Origin: Mesorhizobium sp.
GTDB lineage: Bacteria > Pseudomonadota > Alphaproteobacteria > Rhizobiales > Rhizobiaceae
Assembly (NCBI GenBank): GCA_004020315.1
Contig: SAQG01000001.1
Location: 124,001-188,000, forward strand
Length of the DNA stretch: 64,000 nt
Direction of reading: 5' to 3'
Each line of letters starts with the position of its first letter. The first letter of the stretch is position 1. Of the stretch, positions 21,084 to 30,325 are shown piece after piece. The notes under the pieces are model-generated. The model was given only the letters and a program-made list of their open reading frames with translations, searched no databases and was not told where the DNA came from. The translations under genes were made by a program, and so were the position numbers.

Positions 21084-21353
21084 ATGGACGACGAAAACGA
21101 ACGCGCGGCCCGCGCGAAAAAGGGCAGCCCGTTTCTCAGCACAGCCCAAGCCGCCTTCTATATCGGGCTCTCCCAGCGCACGCTCGAAAAGATGCGGCTC
21201 AAGGGCGGCGGCCCGAAATTCCGCAAGCACGGCCGCTATGTCCGCTATCACATCGACGAACTCGACCATTGGTCGAAAGGACACCCGCAGCACTCCACCG
21301 CCGGCGATGGCAAGGCCGGTTCCGGCCAGGGCGGCACGGGAGGCCGTTCATGA
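21084..21353 (+). CDS. rdfS: Excisionase-like helix-turn-helix protein (RdfS-like)
   Basis: 89 residues. The winged-helix of the AlpA/excisionase type is seen in FLSTAQAAFYIGLSQRTLEKM and GPKFRKHGRYVRYHIDELDHW; the tail is Gly/Ser rich. In the M. loti R7A symbiosis ICE the recombination directionality factor RdfS is encoded directly upstream of traF and rlxS, the same order as here, so I infer it promotes IntS-driven excision. The stop overlaps the traF ATG (ATGA). A leader of about 180 bases upstream has a CCGCCC/GGGCGG hairpin and a TCGCTT/AAGCGA hairpin close to the start. Confidence 0.8.
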   Translation: MDDENERAARAKKGSPFLSTAQAAFYIGLSQRTLEKMRLKGGGPKFRKHGRYVRYHIDELDHWSKGHPQHSTAGDGKAGSGQGGTGGRS

Positions 21354-21898
21354 GGCGGCGCCCTTCCATCCATCTGATCGGCAGCCGCCTGAGGCGTGTT
21401 CGAGCCCGTAAGACGGTCGCCTTGGCCGCGGCCGGTCTCGGTCTTTTGGGCTTCACGGCGCTGGGAAAGCCCACCCCTTGGCTGGTCTGGAACGCCTCGG
21501 CCAGCGCGCCGATCGGCCTTTACCGCATCGCTGCGGGAGCGCTGGCGCGTGGCGATCTCGTGCTCGTGCGCCCGCCTGAATACGCGGCGTATCTCGCCGC
21601 CGAGCGCAGCTATCTGCCTCGCAATGTGCCGCTGGCAAAACGTCTTGCAGCGCTGCCGGACGATAATGTCTGCGCCTTCAATGACGCCATCATCATCGGC
21701 GGCGACATCGTCGCGCGCCGGCTCAAAATCGACGCCGAAGGCCGACCTTTGCCATGGTGGAACGGCTGCCGAGCGCTCGGGGATAACGAGGTTTTCCTGC
21801 TCGGCAGCGACAAAAACCGCTCCTTCGACAGCCGCTATTTCGGGCCTGTTCCCACTCAAAATGTCATCGGGAGGCTCGTACCGCTATGGACCGAGTGA
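21350..21898 (+). CDS. traF: TraF-like conjugal transfer protease (S26 family)
   Basis: 182 residues: an N-terminal membrane anchor (TVALAAAGLGLLGFTALG) and a signal-peptidase-like domain with SASAPIGLYRI (nucleophile serine region), ARGDLVLVRPP and a C-terminal EVFLLGSDKNRSFDSRYFG box holding the SxDSRYFG signature. TraF of RP4 matures and cyclises the pilin TrbC, and a trbC is present at 39.7 kb. Coupled to rdfS by ATGA overlap and overlapping the next gene by 13 bases. The longer open frame upstream is not coding. Confidence 0.9.
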   Translation: MRRRPSIHLIGSRLRRVRARKTVALAAAGLGLLGFTALGKPTPWLVWNASASAPIGLYRIAAGALARGDLVLVRPPEYAAYLAAERSYLPRNVPLAKRLAALPDDNVCAFNDAIIIGGDIVARRLKIDAEGRPLPWWNGCRALGDNEVFLLGSDKNRSFDSRYFGPVPTQNVIGRLVPLWTE

Positions 21899-22569
21899 CC
21901 CTCCTCTTGTTGGGCATGATCGCCATTGCGCCATGCGCCTGTTCCGCCTCGACCGGCGCTGAGCCGGTCGCCATCTCCCAAAGTCCGCAGCTGCGAAAGT
22001 GGCAGACGTTGGTATCGGAAGCAAGCCGGCGCTTCCATATTCCCCAAGCCTGGATCTATGCCGTCATGGCTGCCGAAAGCGGCGGCAAGACAATGCGCGG
22101 CGGCCGCCCCATCACCTCCCCCGCTGGCGCCATGGGCCTCATGCAGGTGATGCCCGGCACCTATGAGGAGATGCGGGTCGAACACGGCCTTGGGCCTAAC
22201 CCCCACGATCCGCGCGACAATATCCTGGCCGGCACGGCCTATCTCAGCGCCATGTATGACCGCTTCGGATTTCCTGGCCTGTTTGGCGCCTACAATGCCG
22301 GTCCCGAGCGCTACGACGAGCATTTGAAGCGTGGCAAACCGCTGCCAGAAGAGACCGTCGAGTACCTCGACCAACTCAAGGCGGCCGGAGTTTCGGCGGC
22401 CGACATCGAGGCGTTCGAAAGCCAATCTGTCGCTCCAAAGGCGCAAATCGCTCCTCTCGGACGGTCGCTGTTCTTCATTCATGACGGTGTTCACTCAGGC
22501 GTGCGAAACGGCGATCTCTTCGTGCCGCTCGGCAAGGACGGCGCGCAGCCGAAGGAGCCGGTGCGTTAG
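21886..22569 (+). CDS. Lytic transglycosylase
   Basis: 227 residues with a signal peptide containing a lipobox-like PCAC, then an SLT domain: IPQAWIYAVMAAESGGK with the catalytic glutamate, SPAGAMGLMQVMPGTYEEM, NPHDPRDNILAGTAYLSAM and GAYNAGPERY. It cuts peptidoglycan to let the mating channel through. The C-terminal 60 residues are unconserved. It lies between traF and the relaxase, as in the R7A symbiosis ICE. Confidence 0.92.
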   Translation: MDRVTLLLLGMIAIAPCACSASTGAEPVAISQSPQLRKWQTLVSEASRRFHIPQAWIYAVMAAESGGKTMRGGRPITSPAGAMGLMQVMPGTYEEMRVEHGLGPNPHDPRDNILAGTAYLSAMYDRFGFPGLFGAYNAGPERYDEHLKRGKPLPEETVEYLDQLKAAGVSAADIEAFESQSVAPKAQIAPLGRSLFFIHDGVHSGVRNGDLFVPLGKDGAQPKEPVR

Positions 22570-22748
22570 CCATGGGCGGACGGGGGCGCGTCTGGCGGGG
22601 CTGGGCGCGTAAGGCAAGATAAAGGTACCGCCTCCAGGAGGCGGTTAAATCTTTGTCTGCACATCGTTTTTCCAGGAGGCTGCCGCCGGTGCCAAGAGGG
22701 TTGGACGTGTAAGTGTCTGATTTTGCTTGATATGTCTGGGAGGCTCGC
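22570..22748 (+). other. oriT: Candidate origin of transfer (oriT) region
   Basis: Non-coding 179 bases directly before the relaxase gene. They hold a nine-base perfect hairpin with a one-base loop (ACCGCCTCC-A-GGAGGCGGT at 22627-22645) followed by TTAAATCTTTG and an AT-richer stretch. A hairpin beside its relaxase gene is the usual oriT layout for MOBP/VirD2-like systems. Nick site not identifiable from this alone. Confidence 0.45.
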
Positions 22749-24719
22749 ATGAAGGATGACGAGTTCAGGCCGAAGCTCGGCAAAATCGGGTCGCGCGGCT
22801 CGAAGGCAGGCAAACGCTATGCCGGTCAAGTCCGGGCAGCCGTCAACCGAGCCGGCGGCCAGCCCCAGCCCGGCGGTCGCTTCACGGGCAGCCGGACAGG
22901 GCGCGGCGGGGCGGCTGCGGCGCTGCTGAAATCGCGCGACCGGTATGCCGCCTTCCGCCAGCGCCGGGTGATCGTCAAGGCGCGGATCGTCAAGCTCGCC
23001 GGCAAGGGCGCGGACGGGGCGCGTGCCCATCTACGCTATCTTCAGCGCGACGGCGTCACCCGAGAAGGTGCGCCTGGCGAGCTCTACGGCGCCGACAGCG
23101 ACCGCGTCGACGGCAAGGCGTTCATCGATCGCGCGGACGGCGACCGCCACCAATTCCGCTTCATCGTCGCTGCCGAAGACGGCATCGAGTATGAAGACCT
23201 GAAGGCGCTGACGCGGCGGCTCATGGCGCAGATGCAGGAAGACCTCGGCACGAAGCTCGACTGGGTCGCGGTTGATCATTTCAACACCGGCCACCCGCAC
23301 AGCCACATCATCGTCCGAGGCAGGGACGACCGTGGCGAGAACCTGGTCATCGCGCGCGAATATATCTCATCTGGCATCCGCGAGCGGGCGGCCGAGCTGG
23401 TCAGCCTCGATCTCGGTCCGCGAACCGACCGCGAGATTGAGCTTCGCCTGCGCCGGGAAATGGAGCAGGAACGCTTCACCAGCATCGACCGTCGGCTGCT
23501 CAGCATGCGTGATGATGACGGGCTGGTCTCGCCGGGCGGTCCCGACGCCATTCGCCAGACGCTGCACCAGGGACGGCTGCGCAAGCTCGAGCGGATGGGT
23601 CTGGCCGCGGAGGTCGGCGCTGGCTCCTGGCGCCTCGACGATGAGCTCGAAGCCACGCTGCGCCGCACCGGCGAACGCGGCGACATCATCAAGACCATGC
23701 ACCGCGAACTGGCCGGCAAGGGGCTTGCACGCAGTGCCGCCGACTGGGTGATCCACGATCGAGCCGGCGAGCCCGCCCAGTCTCTCGTCGGTCGCGTTGT
23801 CGCGCGTGGACTGGCCGACGAGATCAATGACCGCCACTACATGATCGTCGACGCCGTCGACGGTAAGAGCCATTGGATCGACATCGGTAGAGGCGAGGCG
23901 ATGGAAACGATGCCTAATGGCTGCATCGTGCGTGTCGCGCCAAGGAACACCGAGCCGAGGCGGGTCGATCGTACCATCGCCGAAATCGCCGCCGCGAATG
24001 GCGGCCGTTACGACGTCGATATCCACCTGAAGCATGACCCATCCGCCACCGAGAGCTTTGCGCGAACGCATGTGCGGCGGCTGGAGGCGATCCGCCGCGC
24101 GACCGGCGGCGTTGAGCGAGAGCCGAACGGCACCTGGCTCATCGCGCCGGACCATCTCGATCGCGTCGCGAATTATGAGGGCCAGCGGGCCAGGGCCGAG
24201 CCTGTCGTTGTCGACAAGCTCTCCTCAATGGCGCTGGAGCGACAGGTCAGCTTCAACGGCGCCACCTGGCTCGACCGGGAGCTGGTTGCCGATAGACCCG
24301 AGCCTTTGCACGGATCCGGCTTCGGCTGCGACGTGAGAGAGGCGCAAGCTCGCCGGCGGGAGTGGCTGATCGCGCAAGGCCTCGCGCATGAAGAACAGGA
24401 TCGGATCGTCTATCGAGCCAACATGCTTTCGATCCTGCGCCAGCGAGAACTGAACCGTGTTGCTGGCCAACTGTCGGAGGAACTTGGCCTGCCCTATGCC
24501 GAAGCGCGATCCGGAGGACGAGTAGAGGGTACGCTCCGCCGCTCCGTCGAGCTTGCCAGCGGAAAATATGCCGTCGTTGAGAAGTCGCGCGAGTTCACGC
24601 TGGTGCCATGGCGGCCGGTGCTTGAGCGCCATGTGGGCAAGGAGGTCTCCGGTGTCGTGAGTGGGGAGGGGATTTCATGGACCGTCGGCCGGCAAAGGAG
24701 CGGACCTGGTGTTTCGTGA
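22749..24719 (+). CDS. rlxS: RlxS-type relaxase (VirD2/MobP-like, DUF3363)
   Basis: 656 residues. Residues 70-220 carry the relaxase core: AHLRYLQRDGV with the likely nicking tyrosine, HQFRFIVAAEDG, and motif III VDHFNTGHPHSHIIVRG with the metal-binding histidines. The basic N-terminus (KIGSRGSKAGKRYAGQ) and the long DUF3363 C-terminal half (through LVPWRPVLERHVGKEVSG) match symbiosis-ICE relaxases. RlxS is required for transfer of the R7A island. It nicks oriT and leads the DNA to the coupling protein. A diverged copy of its last 100 bases recurs at 28593. Confidence 0.93.
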   Translation: MKDDEFRPKLGKIGSRGSKAGKRYAGQVRAAVNRAGGQPQPGGRFTGSRTGRGGAAAALLKSRDRYAAFRQRRVIVKARIVKLAGKGADGARAHLRYLQRDGVTREGAPGELYGADSDRVDGKAFIDRADGDRHQFRFIVAAEDGIEYEDLKALTRRLMAQMQEDLGTKLDWVAVDHFNTGHPHSHIIVRGRDDRGENLVIAREYISSGIRERAAELVSLDLGPRTDREIELRLRREMEQERFTSIDRRLLSMRDDDGLVSPGGPDAIRQTLHQGRLRKLERMGLAAEVGAGSWRLDDELEATLRRTGERGDIIKTMHRELAGKGLARSAADWVIHDRAGEPAQSLVGRVVARGLADEINDRHYMIVDAVDGKSHWIDIGRGEAMETMPNGCIVRVAPRNTEPRRVDRTIAEIAAANGGRYDVDIHLKHDPSATESFARTHVRRLEAIRRATGGVEREPNGTWLIAPDHLDRVANYEGQRARAEPVVVDKLSSMALERQVSFNGATWLDRELVADRPEPLHGSGFGCDVREAQARRREWLIAQGLAHEEQDRIVYRANMLSILRQRELNRVAGQLSEELGLPYAEARSGGRVEGTLRRSVELASGKYAVVEKSREFTLVPWRPVLERHVGKEVSGVVSGEGISWTVGRQRSGPGVS

Positions 24720-25075
24720 GATGGTGTACAGCTTTTTTAGCCAGCGGCGCGGGCAGCCATGCGAGCCCGCGTAGACCTTATGGCCGCACGCCCGCAATCG
24801 GTCGCATGGACCTGCCAGGCGGGGCGGCTTTGGAGCGTTCGGACCCGACACGCTGCGTCAGTGGCCAGACTTCGAGCGCTCGAAGATGCGGACTGTTGTC
24901 TGCTGGCCGGCGTTATTCCGGCTGGCCTATGACCGCGGCGCAACAGTTCACCGCTGAAGTTGCCACGGGCGAACATCGACAAGAGAAAAAACACCATTGC
25001 GCGATACAAATCGCCGTTGAAAGCGTTTAGGTTGCATGCGCTTCGCCAAGTAAACGGATACCCCAGAAGAGAGCC
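24720..25075. other. Junction between relaxase and AAA/protease module; no gene
   Basis: 355 bases after the relaxase stop. No frame looks coding. This is the left edge of the cargo region, and must contain the promoter of the AAA ATPase gene. No insertion-sequence ends were recognised. Confidence 0.5.
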
Positions 25076-26062
25076 ATGACCACGGCCCGCTATATCGTGA
25101 CGCTGCTTAAAAGCCACATTGCCGGCGACGAGGATCGTTTCCTCTCTATCGCGATGCAGCTTGCTGCGCATGAGGCACGTCAAGGCCATGGCAAGCTTGC
25201 TCAGGAGCTCAAGGATCTGGTCGACGCAGCCAAGAGCAGGGACGCCCGGATTGCCAAGAGCAGTCGGCCGGTTCCCCTTTTTCAGCCAAAGGGCGAGCTC
25301 GCAGGGCTCCTGCATGTGCGCTATCCGGACCTGCGACTGACCGACATGATTTTGCCGGACAGTCTGCGCTCGCGCCTGCACCGCGTGCTGGGAGAGCAGC
25401 GCCAACAAGCAAGCTTGCGCGAGCACGGGCTTGTTCCCCGTCGCAAACTGCTTCTGGTCGGCCCGCCAGGATCAGGCAAGACGATGACCGCATCGGCATT
25501 GGCCGGGGAGCTTCATCTGCCCCTTTTCACGATCGTCCTCGATGGTTTGATCACCAAGTTCATGGGAGAGACTGCCGGAAAGCTGCGGCTTGTTTTTGAT
25601 GCAATGCAGGCGACGCGGGGCGTCTACTTCTTTGACGAATTCGATGCCATCGGCGCGCGTCGAGGCGAACGCCAGGATGTTGGCGAGATTCGGCGCGTGC
25701 TGAATTCGTTTCTGCAGTTTCTCGAGCAAGACGACAGCCACAGCCTGATTATTGCGGCAACAAATCATCCCGAGCTGCTCGACAGAGCTTTGTTCCGCCG
25801 TTTCGACGACGTCATCGAATACGCCGTGCCCGATCGGCCGATTATCGAGGCGCTGCTTCGGGCTCGACTCGACCGCTTCGACACCAGAGGGCTTGCCTGG
25901 AACGAGGCGATCTCTCAGGCAGAGAGACTGTCGCAGGCCGAGATCACCCGCGCGGCCGACGACGCTGCAAAAACCATCATATTGCGGGGGGGGAAGCGGA
26001 TCACCTCGGAAGCGCTCATCGACGCTCTGAAGGAACGCCGGCAGGCTTCGCTGTCTGAGTAG
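25076..26062 (+). CDS. AAA+ ATPase partnered with a subtilase
   Basis: 328 residues. An N-terminal helical region (1-115) precedes a classical AAA+ module: Walker A GPPGSGKT at 129-136, Walker B VYFFDEFDAIG near 187, and sensor/arginine-finger segment ATNHPELLDRALFRRFDDV. It resembles the SpoVK/FtsH-like group of small AAA ATPases. Seventeen bases separate it from the protease gene, so the two form an operon. By analogy with other AAA-protease pairs the ATPase may unfold or gate substrates or control the protease, but the function of this pair is not known to me. Confidence 0.85.
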   Translation: MTTARYIVTLLKSHIAGDEDRFLSIAMQLAAHEARQGHGKLAQELKDLVDAAKSRDARIAKSSRPVPLFQPKGELAGLLHVRYPDLRLTDMILPDSLRSRLHRVLGEQRQQASLREHGLVPRRKLLLVGPPGSGKTMTASALAGELHLPLFTIVLDGLITKFMGETAGKLRLVFDAMQATRGVYFFDEFDAIGARRGERQDVGEIRRVLNSFLQFLEQDDSHSLIIAATNHPELLDRALFRRFDDVIEYAVPDRPIIEALLRARLDRFDTRGLAWNEAISQAERLSQAEITRAADDAAKTIILRGGKRITSEALIDALKERRQASLSE

Positions 26063-26079
26063 CGACAGCACAGATCATA

Positions 26080-28548
26080 ATGGCAGACGATTTTCCGCGC
26101 GACCGCGCCCATATCCACCTTCGCAACAACGGCATTCGGGAAGCCTATCGGCGGCCCAACCAACTTATACATGCACCGCCGCTGCCGGCGCGTGATCGGG
26201 CGTCGCATGCTGCGGCCTTGACGCAATCCATCGAACAAGCGGTCGAAAGTGCACGCCAGCAGATTGCGGCGCGTGACCCCCAGCTGTCGGTCGGCACGCC
26301 TGGCTTTTATCTCGAGATCGATCTGCCCATGTCCGGACGGGCGGCCCTCGACCAGTTGGCCGATCGTCGCCAGCACATGGAGCTGGTCGCCGTCCATGAG
26401 CCAACTCAACCCGGTGCTCCCATCACAGCGTCGGTGTTCCTGCCGCAAAGCGCGCAAGCCTATTATTTGCGGAAAGTCGAGGCGTATCGAGACGTTGACA
26501 CTGACCGCGGCAGACCGCGCAACGAGCCGCTCGTCTCCCGCATGGAGACAGTCAGGCTGGCGACTGCACGATCGTTGTTTACCGACCACGACGACCTCTT
26601 CCCCCAGGCCGCTGACGAGCAGGTGTGGTGGGAAGTCTGGCTGCGCGACGGTCGCCGCGAGAACTTCGAGCACATTGCCGAAGCCCTGAACATCACTTTG
26701 CGCACGCATGCGGTCAGGTTTCCGGAGCGGGTGGTCATGCTGGCACTCGCCAGCACGGCAATGCTCGACCGCATGATTGCGCACAGCGATGTCGTCGCCG
26801 AGCTGCGGCGCGCGAAGGATACGCCGTCCTTCTTCATGGGCCTTGGCGGCGCGGAGCAAAGGGACTGGAGCGACGAGCTTCTCGGGCGCGTCAGACCGCC
26901 TCAAACCGATATTGCGGTCTGCATTCTCGACAGCGGCGTGCGTCGCACCCACCCGTTGATCGAACCCGCACTTGCCGTTGAAGACTGGCACACCGTCAAA
27001 CCGGCATGGGGCAGCGACGACACACCTGCGTGGAGCGGCCACGGGACGCGAATGGCAGGTGTCGGCCTGTACGGTGATCTGGTCCCGCTCCTGGTCGGAG
27101 GCGATCCAGTTCCATTGCCCTTTCGGCTGGAGAGTGTTCGTATCCTTCCGCCAGAAGACGAGGCAAACGATCCAGAACTCTATGGCGCGATCACCGCGGA
27201 AGCGATCGCCCGCGCCGAGGTGCAGGCGCCGGAGCGCCGCCGCGCGATCGCAATGGCTGTGACAAGCGCCAGTCCGGCGCGTGGAAGGCCCACATCGTGG
27301 TCTGCCGCTATCGACCAACTCTGTTTCGAAGAGGAACAGCGACGCTTGATCGTTCTCTCTGCCGGCAACATCGGCGATGACCTCATGCCGGCCGAGCATT
27401 TGACGCGCAACGATCTGGAAGCAGTCGATGATCCTTCTCAGGCCTGGAATGCGCTGACGGTCGGCGCTTTCACAGAAAAGGTCGATATCATTGACACCGA
27501 CTTTGCGGGCTACGCTCCGATCGCGCCGGTCGGCGAGCTCTCGCCGCGCAGTCGCACTTCGGTCGTTTGGGACAGGCAGTGGCCGGTGAAGCCCGAGGTC
27601 GTCTTCGAAGGCGGCAATCTCGCCCATGACGGTGTGTTGCCTGGCGAGCCGATCGACGATCTGCAGATATTGACCACTTTGTATCGACCCGAACTGCGCC
27701 ACTTCACCACCCTCGGAGATACGAGCGCGGCAACGGCCCATGCCGCACGGATGGCGGGACTAATTCTATCAGCGCGCCCCGAGCTGTGGCCTGAAACGGT
27801 TCGCGCCCTGATCGTCCACTCGGCCGAATGGACTCCGGCGATGCGCGCACGCATCGATGCGTGCAACGGAGCGAAGGGCGAGATCCAGGCGCTCGTGCGG
27901 CGCTATGGTTATGGCGTGCCAGATCTTGGGCGCGCGCTTCTGTCAACGGTGAACGACCTCACGCTTATCGTTGAAGATGAGCTTCAGCCTTTCCAGCGCG
28001 AGGGCGGCGCGGCTGCCAAAACGCGTGACATGAAGCTGCATCGCCTGCCTTGGCCGAAGGAGCAGCTCGCGGCGCTCGGCGCTGCCCAGGTCGAGCTCCG
28101 CGTCACGCTGTCCTATTTCATCGAACCCAACCCCGGTGAACGCGGATGGACCCGCCGGCATCGTTACGCGTCCCATGGTCTTCGGTTCAGAGTAAAGTCA
28201 GCGACCGAGACAGTCGACGAATTCCGAGCCCGCATCAATCAGGCCGCTCGGGACGAGGAGGAAGGGGCGCCTGCTGGAGGCGGAGAAGAGTGGCTGCTCG
28301 GCACCTTCCGCGATCGCGGCTCGTTGCACGCCGATTTCTGGTCGGGCAGCGCCGCCGATCTCGCCGAGCGTGACGCGATCGGCGTGTTCCCGGTCGGGGG
28401 CTGGTGGAAGGAGAAGCCTTACCTGGAACGCGTCGACGCTCTGGCTCGGTACGCCCTGATTGTGACGATTCGGGCGCCTGGGGTCGATGTTGACATCTTC
28501 ACACCCGTCGAAGCAGCCCTGACTGTCGAGACGTCGGTCGAGACCTGA
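26080..28548 (+). CDS. Subtilisin-family (S8) serine protease, cytoplasmic, large
   Basis: 822 residues and no signal peptide, so probably intracellular. The triad is complete: Asp284 in ILDSGVRRTHP, His321 in SGHGTRMAGV, Ser549 in GDTSAATAHAARMAG, with oxyanion Asn430 in VLSAGNIGDD. About 280 N-terminal residues precede the catalytic domain, and about 250 follow it (LRVTLSYFIEPNPGERGWTRR, a beta-rich segment). Co-transcribed with the AAA ATPase. Pairs of this kind occur on mobile DNA; a stress or defence role is my inference, not shown by the sequence. Confidence 0.9.
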   Translation: MADDFPRDRAHIHLRNNGIREAYRRPNQLIHAPPLPARDRASHAAALTQSIEQAVESARQQIAARDPQLSVGTPGFYLEIDLPMSGRAALDQLADRRQHMELVAVHEPTQPGAPITASVFLPQSAQAYYLRKVEAYRDVDTDRGRPRNEPLVSRMETVRLATARSLFTDHDDLFPQAADEQVWWEVWLRDGRRENFEHIAEALNITLRTHAVRFPERVVMLALASTAMLDRMIAHSDVVAELRRAKDTPSFFMGLGGAEQRDWSDELLGRVRPPQTDIAVCILDSGVRRTHPLIEPALAVEDWHTVKPAWGSDDTPAWSGHGTRMAGVGLYGDLVPLLVGGDPVPLPFRLESVRILPPEDEANDPELYGAITAEAIARAEVQAPERRRAIAMAVTSASPARGRPTSWSAAIDQLCFEEEQRRLIVLSAGNIGDDLMPAEHLTRNDLEAVDDPSQAWNALTVGAFTEKVDIIDTDFAGYAPIAPVGELSPRSRTSVVWDRQWPVKPEVVFEGGNLAHDGVLPGEPIDDLQILTTLYRPELRHFTTLGDTSAATAHAARMAGLILSARPELWPETVRALIVHSAEWTPAMRARIDACNGAKGEIQALVRRYGYGVPDLGRALLSTVNDLTLIVEDELQPFQREGGAAAKTRDMKLHRLPWPKEQLAALGAAQVELRVTLSYFIEPNPGERGWTRRHRYASHGLRFRVKSATETVDEFRARINQAARDEEEGAPAGGGEEWLLGTFRDRGSLHADFWSGSAADLAERDAIGVFPVGGWWKEKPYLERVDALARYALIVTIRAPGVDVDIFTPVEAALTVETSVET

Positions 28549-28592
28549 TGCAGCACTGTCCAAACCGGCCAACAACGGAGGTTTGACCAGCC

Positions 28593-28692
28593 TCTGGTGC
28601 CATGGCGGCTGGTGCTGGATCATCACGTCGGCAAGGAGGTGTCAGGGATCATGCGCGGAGGACGATAGGCGGGCAAAGGAGCGGGCCAAGCG
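28593..28692 (+). pseudogene. Remnant of a second relaxase (rlxS) 3' end
   Basis: About 100 bases align with 24599-24712, the end of rlxS. Shared blocks include TGGTGCCATGGCGGC, GGCAAGGAGGT and GGCAAAGGAGCGG, and the frame reads LVPWRLVLDHHVGKEVSGIM against LVPWRPVLERHVGKEVSGVV. The remnant is diverged (roughly three-quarters identical by eye), has a gap of about 13 bases and stops early, so it is not a simple recent duplication. It bounds the AAA/protease module on the right. Confidence 0.8.
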
Positions 28693-28762
28693 TGTCATAA
28701 TGGCGCCCATGGTCACGCCCACAAGCCGCGCCCCCTGCGTCCACGGAGAGGTGCGCGTCTGC

Positions 28763-30322
28763 TTAGGCGGCCGAGACATCGCTTACCTGATCAACGGGCT
28801 CGCCGTATTTGCGCCTGTAAGCGGCAATGAAATCGTCGTCGCTACAGATGCAGCGGCCGCTGGAGTCCTTGGCCTTCGGATCGTGCAAGTGAGAGCCAAG
28901 GGGGCGCAGAAGATTCACCCGAGTGCTCGTCGTCGGGCTCATGGGAAACCCCGCACTATGTTTGACCAAATCCGCGGCAAGCATAATCCCGGCAAGCACC
29001 GACTGAAAGGCCATCGGAACGACAGTTCGAACGCGGCGACTTCCTTCGCTAAGCTGGAACACCAGACCGCCGCAGATAGCCTGCTGATAAAAGGAGCGCA
29101 GGGGCTGGCCGACAAACGGGGCTAGCGGTTCAAACGGCACAGCCATCGCTGTAGCCACGCGAACTACAAAGTCGTTGGGAACTCCGGCATTGGTCTGCAG
29201 GAGCGTTTTCACCTGCTCGTGTGCTTCCGGTATTCCGAGTTCCTCGGCAATCAGCTGGTGCTCGTCCTTGGATTTTCCGGATGGCAGGTACATGCAACAA
29301 AGGCAAGCCTGGCCGTCATCGAAACCATGCCGGGAGATACCGAGATCGTGCTCCTGCGTCCAAGCGTTTGCGATCCATCGCGGCAGTGCACCTTGGACAG
29401 CCAGACGGTCGGCGGCGGTGTCAAGCGCCACACCCACTTGGTCGAAGACCCAATTGCCCCGGCGCGCAACATATTCTGCCCACGTCAGAGGGTGCGCCTC
29501 GACCTCAAGGGCAGTCGATCTAAGGGCGGTGGCTGCAAGAACCGCCTTGGACATACCAATCTCCGCCTGGCCGGCCAATGCGTAGCGCTGCAGGTTTGAG
29601 AGTTCGATCGCTTCGTGATCGATTACATGCAGACGACCCTTGAGATCGGGTTGTCTCGCTAGCGCCCAAAGCGAGCCATGGCCTATCGCACCGAGCCCAA
29701 CGAGGTGGGTTTCGCCAAGGTCGACTGGAAAGTCGATCGGGCCAGCCTCCCCGGCTTTGGTCTTGTCGTAGCTGCATAGCGAGAGGTCGATGGTTTCGTC
29801 CAACTCGGCGCCGGTCAACTGGGCGGCGAAGATAGTTCGAAAGACGTTGGCGGCGCCGAAGCAACTGGCGGCGCCAGCTCCATAAGGCAGCAGACTTGGG
29901 CCAGAGCCCACCGGGTCCGTACGCGACAGCTTTGCCGCCCAACCGTCCGATCCCACGAAAAAGATCGGGCACCGGAGTGATGGGCGCGTTACCCCTGCAA
30001 CGACGCAGACGGTGGCAGACTTGCCGGAACGCCGGATGCCGACTTTTGGATTGATCGACTTTGCCAAGCGCTCCAGCGCTTGGGCTTGAGAGCTCGCCGC
30101 GCTGTCCAGCGGGAGTATCGCCAGAACCGGGTAGAGCCTAGCGAGCAATCTCACCGCAAGATCTAATGTCGCCTGGCCTTCGGCGCAGGAAGCGGCCTGA
30201 TGGTCGAAGGCGACTGCCACGACCTGCTTTTCAAGAGCTGCTTTGAAGTCTCCCAGATGAAAATCGGCCAGGACCTGAGATGCCGCCGTGGCGGCGCGAT
30301 CGATGAAGTTAGCGAATGCCAT
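28763..30322 (-). CDS. E1-like ubiquitin-activating protein (ThiF family, BilD-like)
   Basis: 519 residues. Residues 1-195 are a separate N-terminal domain I do not recognise. The ThiF/E1 adenylation domain follows, with the nucleotide loop VGLGAIGHG at 208-216, acidic Asp235 and SNLQR at 242-246. Cysteines 340, 342-343 and 491-493 likely bind zinc as in other E1 proteins; Cys417 (QQAICGG) is a candidate thioester cysteine. Last gene of the four-gene operon, four bases after JAB. Expected to adenylate the small Ubl and pass it to the E2. Confidence 0.88.
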   Translation of the reverse strand: MAFANFIDRAATAASQVLADFHLGDFKAALEKQVVAVAFDHQAASCAEGQATLDLAVRLLARLYPVLAILPLDSAASSQAQALERLAKSINPKVGIRRSGKSATVCVVAGVTRPSLRCPIFFVGSDGWAAKLSRTDPVGSGPSLLPYGAGAASCFGAANVFRTIFAAQLTGAELDETIDLSLCSYDKTKAGEAGPIDFPVDLGETHLVGLGAIGHGSLWALARQPDLKGRLHVIDHEAIELSNLQRYALAGQAEIGMSKAVLAATALRSTALEVEAHPLTWAEYVARRGNWVFDQVGVALDTAADRLAVQGALPRWIANAWTQEHDLGISRHGFDDGQACLCCMYLPSGKSKDEHQLIAEELGIPEAHEQVKTLLQTNAGVPNDFVVRVATAMAVPFEPLAPFVGQPLRSFYQQAICGGLVFQLSEGSRRVRTVVPMAFQSVLAGIMLAADLVKHSAGFPMSPTTSTRVNLLRPLGSHLHDPKAKDSSGRCICSDDDFIAAYRRKYGEPVDQVSDVSAA

Positions 30323-30325
30323 TGT

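Noticed and set aside
25915..27741. 608-codon minus-strand frame over the subtilase
   Set aside because: The plus-strand S8 protease has its full catalytic triad in order; the minus frame has none.
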